DNA from: Clostridia bacterium
GTDB taxonomy: Bacteria; Bacillota; Clostridia; Christensenellales; CAG-314
NCBI GenBank assembly: GCA_017407305.1
Contig: JAFQWS010000059.1
Location: 1 to 7,487, forward strand
DNA: 7,487 bases
Direction of reading: 5' to 3'
Under the pieces are notes generated by a model, which made no database searches, was not told where the DNA came from, and saw nothing but the letters and a program-made list of their open reading frames with translations. A program made the translations under genes and the position numbers. Shown in pieces: positions 1-5,990 of the stretch. Position 1 is the first letter of the stretch. The number at the start of each line of letters is the position of its first letter.

Positions 1-515
1 CCCAAAGTCAATTGAAGTTTTTCGATGCCGTTTTTGGATTTTTTATATACAACGTCTTGGTCGCTTTCAACGATTATTTTGTCATTTTCCAACGTCAATA
101 TTGGCGCAATTTTTGTTGTTGACTTTTCAAATTTTGGCAGGTTGTCTTTTGCAAAATATACTCTTTTTCCATCAATTTTTTCAATATATTTTTGATCATT
201 TAAGGCACTTTCATCCAACGAAATGTTGACAACACTTTTGGGTTGCTCAAAGTTTTTTGGGATGTTTGCCTGATAGTGTTTTTCTAAAAACATTTTCGCC
301 AAGTTGGTTGGTTGTTGTCCGCCGTAAATATTGTCGGGCTCGTTTGTGGTACACCAAAAACAAAACGTCAAGTCGGTCGTGTAACCTGCAACTATTGCAT
401 CGGTGTTTCCAGATTTTGTCCCCACCGTTCCTGTTTTGGTTGCAACTTCAAAAGGTAAGGTTGCAAGTTGTTTTGCAGTTCCTTTTTTGGATACTTCCAA
501 CAACATTTGTGTCAT
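1..515 (-). pseudogene. C-terminal part of the same penicillin-binding protein, displaced by -1 frame and cut by the window edge
   Basis: Reading the minus strand one base back from the preceding frame gives an uninterrupted continuation of the transpeptidase domain, from about 518 down to the left edge (about 172 codons). It opens with LMTQMLLEVSKKGTAKQL, the usual segment before the third active-site motif. The KTG triad follows (KTGTVG, codons at 437-429, residue 520 in the joined protein). The next part, TDAIVAGYTTDL, matches the conserved strand after KTG in class A PBPs (typically DAWFVGYTPDL). The remaining roughly 110 residues are a Lys/Asp-rich tail whose domain I cannot name, and the stop lies outside the window. 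Joined to the upstream part, the protein would be at least 664 residues, normal for the family. The only local start is an ATG at 515-513 overlapping the upstream stop, with no visible Shine-Dalgarno. I therefore read this as one gene broken by an indel, not a separate gene. Confidence 0.85.
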
Positions 516-520
516 CAAAA
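513..520 (-). other. Frameshift junction in the penicillin-binding protein gene
   Basis: On the minus strand the junction reads GCC TTT TGA TGA in the upstream frame, giving two adjacent stops. One extra T (a run of five instead of four) would restore GCC TTT TTG ATG ACA and join the two halves without losing a residue. The same point contains TGATG, a stop overlapping a start. The sequence is not a canonical X XXY YYZ slippery heptamer, so a simple one-base deletion, real or from sequencing or assembly, is the preferred reading. Confidence 0.85.
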
Positions 521-1993
521 GGCAGAGCTATCATTGAAAACTTTTACCTCTTTTTCTTTGTTTCTATATACAGTAAAACCGTCTTTTTCTATTTTTTCGA
601 TAGTTTTTGGTTTTTGATATTGTCCGTTGTTGGCAAGAGTAGAATATCCTGCTCCAAGGTCAACGACGTTGAGTCCTTTGTTGGCGTTTCCAAGTGCCAA
701 AGACAGGTTTTCATCGGCCGTTTCAATGCCAAGTTTGTTCAAATATTGGCAACTTTTTGCCACCGTAAGACTATTTAGTAATTTAACCGCAGTTGTATTT
801 ATGCTGTTTGCAACGGAATTTTCAATGGTTGTCCACCCAACGTATTTGTCGTTGGCATTTTTGGGACTGTATCCGTTGTAGTTTACTCTTTCATCCATGA
901 CAGAGCTTACCACGTTAATCAATTTTTCGTTAAGACTTGGTGTATAAACAGCCAATGGTTTCAATGCCGATCCCGCTTGTCGTTTTTGATGAAAATTGCC
1001 TGCTTTATTCAATGCAACGATATTTTTGTTTTTAATTATCAATGAATTTGTCTCGTACGAACAAGAGGCAATGGTGTCGGTCAAATTTCTTTGAATATCT
1101 TTGTCAAAATAGGTGTAGATTGAAAAGTTGCTGTTATACAGTTGCTTTTCGTCAACGGCAAGTACTTCCATAGCTTCTTTGATTACTTCTTCCAAATAAT
1201 CATTTTCATAGGAAATTTTTTTTGTTTGGCACAAAACTATGGGCGTGTTTTTTGCTTTTTGACAATCTTTTTGGTTTATATACCCATTTTGCTCCATCAA
1301 ATCAAGCACTAAATTTCGCCTTTTGGTACATTTTTCAACGTTATTTTTTGGTGAATAGGTGGTTGGAGCTTTGATTATTCCCGCCAAGGTTGCGCTTTCT
1401 TCCAAAGTCAGGTCGTATGCGCTTTTGCCAAAATAGGTGTTGGATGCGTTTTCAATGCCCACAGCCCCGTTGCCAAAGTAAATGGTGTTTAGATAGGTTT
1501 CAAGAATTTGGTCTTTGGTAAATTCTTTTTCCAGTTGACTTGCCAACAACATTTCGTTGAATTTTCTTTTCAACGTTTTGTTGTGGTTTAAGTGGGTGTT
1601 TTTTATCAGTTGCTGTGTAATGGTGGATGCTCCCTCCGAAAAGGACATACTTTTGACGTTGGAAAGTACTGCGCCACCTACTCTAATCCAGTCAATTCCT
1701 TTGTGCGAATAAAATCTTTTGTCTTCAACTGCAACAAAAGCGTTTTTGGTGTGTTGAGGAATACGGTCAAAGTCAATTTGTTTGCTTTTGCCAATGGAAA
1801 AAGGTTCTTCAAAAGGTTCACCATTTGAAGCAAAAACACTTAAATTTATTTTCGCATGATTTAAATTGTCTAAATTTAATTGTACGTATTCCTCAGAGTT
1901 GACAAAAGTCATCAAAAACGTGGCAGATATTATTGCAACGGCAACTAAAACAAGAGAAGTCAATATCAAAACTATTCTAACTGCTTTTTTCAT
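515..1993 (-). CDS. Class A penicillin-binding protein (PBP1A-like), N-terminal part up to a frameshift
   Basis: This is a membrane-anchored bifunctional enzyme that polymerises lipid II into glycan strands (GT51 domain) and cross-links stem peptides (transpeptidase domain) outside the membrane. Residues 1-5 are short and basic, and about 6-30 form one hydrophobic signal-anchor. The GT51 motifs appear in order: EDKRFYSHKG (90-99, catalytic Glu90), GASTITQQL (121-129), RKFNE (143-147, second Glu147, at the same 57-residue spacing as E233/E290 of E. coli PBP1b), ILETYLN near 163-169, and ESATLAGIIKAP (199-210). The transpeptidase domain begins at about 300, with SxxK at S342-K345 (GSALKP) and SxN at S397-N399 (SIN). 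The frame stops after residue 492 (SSAF), before the KTG motif, which lies in the next frame. Without KTG this product should lack cross-linking activity, though the glycosyltransferase part is intact. The ATG at 1993 is the natural start because it precedes the signal-anchor; I see no clear Shine-Dalgarno. The family is very secure. Whether it is PBP1A, PBP2A or another subtype cannot be settled here. Confidence 0.93.
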   Translation of the reverse strand: MKKAVRIVLILTSLVLVAVAIISATFLMTFVNSEEYVQLNLDNLNHAKINLSVFASNGEPFEEPFSIGKSKQIDFDRIPQHTKNAFVAVEDKRFYSHKGIDWIRVGGAVLSNVKSMSFSEGASTITQQLIKNTHLNHNKTLKRKFNEMLLASQLEKEFTKDQILETYLNTIYFGNGAVGIENASNTYFGKSAYDLTLEESATLAGIIKAPTTYSPKNNVEKCTKRRNLVLDLMEQNGYINQKDCQKAKNTPIVLCQTKKISYENDYLEEVIKEAMEVLAVDEKQLYNSNFSIYTYFDKDIQRNLTDTIASCSYETNSLIIKNKNIVALNKAGNFHQKRQAGSALKPLAVYTPSLNEKLINVVSSVMDERVNYNGYSPKNANDKYVGWTTIENSVANSINTTAVKLLNSLTVAKSCQYLNKLGIETADENLSLALGNANKGLNVVDLGAGYSTLANNGQYQKPKTIEKIEKDGFTVYRNKEKEVKVFNDSSAF

Positions 1994-2012
1994 ACTTTTA
2001 ATATTATTTATA

Positions 2013-2042
2013 TTTAAAAAAGTAATATTTATCTCTTGTCTA
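2013..2042 (-). promoter_or_regulatory. Candidate promoter of the penicillin-binding protein gene
   Basis: On the minus strand, TAGACA (2042-2037, five of six -35 bases) is followed after 18 bp by TTTAAA (2018-2013, four of six -10 bases). Transcription would start near 2006, leaving a leader of about 13 bases before the ATG at 1993. The region is so AT-rich that chance -10 matches are common, so this is tentative. Confidence 0.3.
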
Positions 2043-2064
2043 ATTTTTTCAAAAAATGTATAAT
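2036..2064 (+). promoter_or_regulatory. Probable sigma-A promoter of the miaB-mutS-mutL cluster
   Basis: A -35 element TTGTCT (2036-2041, four of six consensus bases) is separated by exactly 17 bp from a perfect -10 element TATAAT (2059-2064). Transcription would normally start about seven bases past the -10, at 2071, which is the A of the proposed miaB start codon. No Shine-Dalgarno is visible in front of that codon, consistent with a leaderless or near-leaderless message. A weaker upstream alternative, TATATT at 2009-2014, has no acceptable -35 partner. Confidence 0.6.
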
Positions 2065-2070
2065 GGCACC

Positions 2071-3399
2071 ATGGATACTATTAAAAAATTATATTTTATT
2101 AACACGTATGGATGTCAAATGAACATCCACGAATCGGAAAAAATTGCAGGCGTATTGGAAAAACTTGGATATTCTCCTTGTGATTCCGAGCAAAAAGCCG
2201 ACGTTTTGGTCTATAACACTTGTTGCATCAGAGAAACAGCCGAGTTCAAAATTCACGGTCACATTGGCGAAGCAAAAATTTTGAAACAACAAAATCCCAA
2301 TTTGATTGTTGTGGTTTGTGGTTGTATGTCACAACAAAGTGGTGTTGCCCAAAATTTGAAACGTCGTTTTCCTTTTGTGGACGTAATTTTGGGTACTTCC
2401 AACCTTGATTTGTTGGAACAAGCAATTGTTAATGCTCAAAACGAAAAATCCACCGTCAACGTAGAAGAAAAAAACAACGTTTTGGTCAATCTTCCAAAAG
2501 TTAGAACAAGCCGTCCCAATGCTTGGGTAAACATCATTTATGGATGTAACAATTTTTGTACCTATTGCATTGTGCCTTACGTCAGAGGTAGAGAACACTC
2601 TCGTCCACAACAAGACGTGTTGAACGAAGTGAAAGAACTTGTTTCGCTTGGCTACAAAGAAATAACTTTGCTTGGACAAAACGTCAACAGCTATGGCAAT
2701 GATTTAAAAGACGGTACAAATTTTTCAACGTTGCTCAACCAAGTTGCAAAAATTGAAGGCGATTTTAGAATTAGATATTTGACAAATCACCCCAAAGATT
2801 TGACGGATGACGTAATTGAAGCAATTGCCAACAATGCAAAAATTTGCAACAGTATTCACTTGCCTGTGCAAAGTGGCAGTTCGGCAATTTTGAAGGCAAT
2901 GAATAGAAAGTACGACCGAGACGACTACTTAAAACTTGTTTCAAAACTTCGCAAAGCAATTCCCGACATCGGAATTTCCACCGATATTATGGTCGGCTTC
3001 CCCGGCGAAACGGACCAAGATTTTTTGGATACCCTTGATTTGGTGCAAAAAGCTAGATTTTCATCGGCATTTTGCTTCATTTATTCTCGCAGAAAAGGCA
3101 CAGTCGCCGATAAAATGGAACAAATTCCAAGAAGTGTAAAGGGCGAAAGAATCAAACGTTTGTTGGAAGTGCAAAACGTAATCACTAAAGAAATCAGCAA
3201 AGAAATGGAAGGGACTTTGCAACGAGTTTTGGTGGAAGGAAAAAATAAAAAATACGTCAACACCTATTGTGGACGTACGGAAAATGGCAGACTTGTCAAT
3301 ATCAAGAGTGACGTTGACTTGTTTGACCAATTTGTTTGGGTAAAAATCAAAAATTATCAATCGGCAACCCTTTGGGGCGAGATTGTTAAGGAGGACTAA
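2071..3399 (+). CDS. miaB: tRNA-2-methylthio-N6-dimethylallyladenosine synthase MiaB
   Basis: MiaB is a cytosolic radical-SAM methylthiotransferase that adds the 2-methylthio group to N6-isopentenyladenosine at position 37 of tRNAs reading UNN codons, which stabilises codon-anticodon pairing. From the ATG at 2071 the product has 442 residues, usual for the family. The N-terminal UPF0004 domain carries the three auxiliary-cluster cysteines: C15 (TYGCQMN), C51 (NTCCIRE) and C85 (GCMSQ). The radical-SAM cluster is CxxxCxxC at C159, C163 and C166, followed by IVPYVRGREHSR, which favours MiaB over the relatives RimO and MtaB. A TRAM RNA-binding domain fills about 374-440 (RVLVEG...GRTENGRLVNI). 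An in-frame ATG at 2056 would add five residues, but it lies inside the promoter spacer just before the -10, so 2071 is preferred. It is the first gene of the cluster, and its TAA shares one base with the mutS ATG. Confidence 0.96.
   Translation: MDTIKKLYFINTYGCQMNIHESEKIAGVLEKLGYSPCDSEQKADVLVYNTCCIRETAEFKIHGHIGEAKILKQQNPNLIVVVCGCMSQQSGVAQNLKRRFPFVDVILGTSNLDLLEQAIVNAQNEKSTVNVEEKNNVLVNLPKVRTSRPNAWVNIIYGCNNFCTYCIVPYVRGREHSRPQQDVLNEVKELVSLGYKEITLLGQNVNSYGNDLKDGTNFSTLLNQVAKIEGDFRIRYLTNHPKDLTDDVIEAIANNAKICNSIHLPVQSGSSAILKAMNRKYDRDDYLKLVSKLRKAIPDIGISTDIMVGFPGETDQDFLDTLDLVQKARFSSAFCFIYSRRKGTVADKMEQIPRSVKGERIKRLLEVQNVITKEISKEMEGTLQRVLVEGKNKKYVNTYCGRTENGRLVNIKSDVDLFDQFVWVKIKNYQSATLWGEIVKED
3388..3394 (+). 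promoter_or_regulatory. Strong ribosome binding site for mutS inside the end of miaB
   Basis: AAGGAGG is a full anti-16S match lying within the last miaB codons (AAG GAG GAC TAA). It ends four bases before the mutS ATG at 3399, slightly closer than the usual five to nine. The later Met codons at 3417 and 3420 have no such site, so it fixes the mutS start and suggests coupling to the end of miaB translation. Confidence 0.85.
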
Positions 3400-5990
3400 T
3401 GCAACGATTTTCACCAATGATGACCCATTACTTACAAACCAAAGAAAGTTATAAAGACTGCATTTTGATGTATCGTCTTGGTGACTTTTATGAAATGTTC
3501 TTTGAAGATGCAAAAACAGCAAGCAACGTTTTGGATTTGGTTTTGACGGGTAGAGATTGTGGGAACGGACAGCGTGCGCCTATGTGTGGCGTGCCTTTTC
3601 ATGCTGTTGACACTTATATTGCAAAATTGGTGTCGGCAGGACTTAAAGTAGCCATTTGCGAACAACTTTCTGAACCAAACGGCAAAGGCATTGTCGAACG
3701 TGACGTTGTAAGAGTTATCACAGCGGGAACGGTGATGGACACTAGTTTGTTGGACGAAAAAAGCAACAACTTCATTGCATCCGTTATGGCAAGTGATGGC
3801 AAAATTGGTTGTGCAGTTTGTGACCTTTCCACAGGATTTGTTGCAACAAGCGAATTTTCCGGTGCAAAAGCCAATGCAAATTTGCAAGAATTTTTGGTTT
3901 CCTTCAAACCTACACAAGTCATTTCTGATGCAAACACGATTGAATTTGGCAAAAATTTGGATTGTGTAAAAGCAGGATACGTTCCAAAATTTGAAGAATA
4001 TTTCAATTGGGTGTTTGCATATGACAAGGCAAAATCCAAAATTTTGTCACAATACAAACTTGCCACTTTGGAAGGGCTTGGTTTTGACGGCAAAAAACTT
4101 GCTGTGGGTACTGTTGGCGCATTGTTAGAATACGTTGTGGACACACAAAAACGTCCGCTTTCCCACCTTCAAACAATCAAATATATTGAAAAAAATCAAT
4201 ATATGTCCATTGACGTCAAGACAAGAAAGAATTTGGAATTGACCGTTTCCAACAAGGAAAAGCGCAAAGGCTCACTTTTGGGATTGTTGGACAAAACCTC
4301 AACAAGTATGGGGGCAAGACTTTTGGCCGATTGGTTGGATAGACCTTTGCAAAATCCTGCACAAATCAACGCTAGACTTGACGGCGTTGAAGAATTGTTC
4401 AAAAACTATATTCTCAACGACACGTTGAGCCAAGCGCTTCAAAAAGTAAGAGATATTGAAAGAATTGCTGCAAAAATTTCTTACGACAACCTTTCTCCCA
4501 AAGATTGCAACGTCTTGGGTGCATCTTTGGAATATTTACCCACAATCAAAACGTTGCTTTCCAAGTGCAAGTCTCAAATTTTAGTAGCGCAAAACAATGG
4601 CATTTCCCCTTTGCAAGAAGTAAAAGAGTTGCTTCAAAAAGCAATTGTTGACAATGCTCCATTGGTTGCACGAGATGGTGGCTTTATCAAAGATGGCTAC
4701 AACCAAGAATTGGATGAATTTAGATCAATTACTCGCAACGGAAAACAACTTGTTGCCGAATTGGAAAACTTCGAACGCGAAAGAAGTGGCATCAAAACGT
4801 TGAAACTTGGTTACAACAGAGTATTTGGTTATTACTTTGAAATAAGCAAAGGTTTGGTGGACAAAGTACCCGATTATTTCATTAGAAAACAAACTTTGGT
4901 CAACGGCGAAAGATTTATTACTCCGGAACTGAAAGAATTGGAAGAAAAAATTGTCACTGCCGACGACAAAATCGTATTGTTGGAAAAGACTTTGTTCAAC
5001 GAACTCAGAAACAAACTTTTAGAGTACGTTCAACAACTTCAAAAAACTGCATACAGCATTGCAGTTTGCGACTGTTTGCTCAGTTTTGCAAAGGTTGCAT
5101 TGTCCAACAATTACACAAAACCCAAAATTAACGTTCAAAATAGTACTTTAAATATTGTGGAAGGCAGACACCCCGTTGTTGAAAGTTACGTAAAACGTGA
5201 AAACTTCATCTCCAACGACACCTTGCTTGACACACAAGACAACCGCACAATGGTTATTACAGGTCCCAACATGGCAGGTAAAAGTACCTACATGCGTCAA
5301 GTTGCATTGATTACTTTGATGGCACACGTGGGCAGTTTTGTTCCTGCAAAAACGGCATTGATTCCCATTGTTGACAAAATTTTCACTCGTGTAGGCGCAA
5401 GTGATGATTTGGCTTTCAACCAAAGTACCTTTATGGTGGAAATGGTGGAAGTTGCCAATATTTTGAACAACGCAACAAAGAAAAGTTTGCTTGTGTTGGA
5501 TGAAATTGGCAGAGGAACGTCAACCTTTGACGGGTTGGCAATTGCTTGGGCCGTTATGGAACACATTTCAAAAAATCTTGGTGCAAAAACCTTGTTTGCC
5601 ACTCACTTCCACGAATTGACCGATTTGGAAGGTAAGGTGGAGGGAGTTAAAAATTACCGAATTACCGTAAAAGAATATAATGAAGGCATCATTTTCTTGC
5701 ACAAAATTGTTAGAGGTGGCGCAAACAAGAGCTTTGGCGTAGAAGTCGCCTCTTTGGCAGGTGTCCCCGACGTTGTATGCAATCGTGCAAAAGAAATTAC
5801 CAATTTGTTGGAAAAGAGCGACATCAATATGCGCTTGGACGACTTGGAAGATGCCGACAAAAAACGCAAAAACAATAAAAATGCAAAGGAAATTGTCGCC
5901 GTGTTGAAAGACGTTGACATTAATCGTATGTCACCCATTGAAGCGTTTGATATGCTTGGCGAATTGATTAAAAAAGCAAGAGATGAATAA
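3399..5990 (+). CDS. mutS: DNA mismatch repair protein MutS
   Basis: MutS is the mismatch recognition ATPase. As a dimer it clamps DNA, inserts a phenylalanine at mispairs or small loops, and on ATP binding becomes a sliding clamp that recruits MutL. The 863-residue product is full length for a MutS1-type protein. The mismatch-binding Phe-x-Glu is F30-E32 in RLGDFYEMF, aligning with F36/E38 of E. coli. The connector, lever and clamp domains follow, with GYYFEISKG at about 475 in the clamp region. The ABC-type ATPase begins after EGRHP (588-592). Its Walker A is GPNMAGKS (622-629), followed by the STFMVEM signature segment, Walker B with D701-E702 (LDEIGRGTST) and the switch histidine H736 (THFHEL). 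The final segment (MSPIEAFDMLGEL) resembles the usual C-terminal helices. No key residue is missing. The mutL start codon lies inside its last codons. Confidence 0.98.
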   Translation: MQRFSPMMTHYLQTKESYKDCILMYRLGDFYEMFFEDAKTASNVLDLVLTGRDCGNGQRAPMCGVPFHAVDTYIAKLVSAGLKVAICEQLSEPNGKGIVERDVVRVITAGTVMDTSLLDEKSNNFIASVMASDGKIGCAVCDLSTGFVATSEFSGAKANANLQEFLVSFKPTQVISDANTIEFGKNLDCVKAGYVPKFEEYFNWVFAYDKAKSKILSQYKLATLEGLGFDGKKLAVGTVGALLEYVVDTQKRPLSHLQTIKYIEKNQYMSIDVKTRKNLELTVSNKEKRKGSLLGLLDKTSTSMGARLLADWLDRPLQNPAQINARLDGVEELFKNYILNDTLSQALQKVRDIERIAAKISYDNLSPKDCNVLGASLEYLPTIKTLLSKCKSQILVAQNNGISPLQEVKELLQKAIVDNAPLVARDGGFIKDGYNQELDEFRSITRNGKQLVAELENFERERSGIKTLKLGYNRVFGYYFEISKGLVDKVPDYFIRKQTLVNGERFITPELKELEEKIVTADDKIVLLEKTLFNELRNKLLEYVQQLQKTAYSIAVCDCLLSFAKVALSNNYTKPKINVQNSTLNIVEGRHPVVESYVKRENFISNDTLLDTQDNRTMVITGPNMAGKSTYMRQVALITLMAHVGSFVPAKTALIPIVDKIFTRVGASDDLAFNQSTFMVEMVEVANILNNATKKSLLVLDEIGRGTSTFDGLAIAWAVMEHISKNLGAKTLFATHFHELTDLEGKVEGVKNYRITVKEYNEGIIFLHKIVRGGANKSFGVEVASLAGVPDVVCNRAKEITNLLEKSDINMRLDDLEDADKKRKNNKNAKEIVAVLKDVDINRMSPIEAFDMLGELIKKARDE

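Larger units (their letters stand above)
1994..2070. promoter_or_regulatory. Divergent intergenic control region between the penicillin-binding protein and miaB
   Basis: These 77 very AT-rich bases are the only real intergenic gap in the window and must hold the promoters of both transcription units, unless transcripts read in from elsewhere. The best promoter-like elements are described separately. I see no riboswitch-like structure, no clear operator palindrome and no terminator here. Confidence 0.7.

Noticed and set aside
487..500. Small hairpin (5-bp stem TTGGA/TCCAA, 4-base loop) about 15 bases downstream of the penicillin-binding protein stop, as a possible recoding stimulator
   Set aside because: The stem is short and AT-rich, and the upstream GCC TTT TGA is not a standard slippery heptamer, so a programmed frameshift is not supported.
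257..778. Plus-strand 173-residue open frame opposite the penicillin-binding protein
   Set aside because: It lies antisense to both halves of a clearly conserved enzyme, has Phe/Ser/Val-rich composition typical of the reverse strand of A-rich codons, and shows no family motif or ribosome binding site.
1866..2063. Plus-strand 65-residue frame with a hydrophobic stretch across the divergent promoter region
   Set aside because: Its hydrophobic part is the complement of the penicillin-binding protein signal-anchor, and it would run through the miaB promoter; no ribosome binding site is seen.
2056..2070. Upstream in-frame ATG giving a five-residue longer MiaB
   Set aside because: It lies just before the TATAAT element, lacks a Shine-Dalgarno, and adds residues not expected before the conserved KKLYFINTYGCQMN start.
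3432..4144. Two overlapping minus-strand open frames of 161 and 176 residues inside mutS
   Set aside because: They are antisense to the conserved N-terminal MutS domains, overlap each other in different frames, and show no recognisable motif or promoter.
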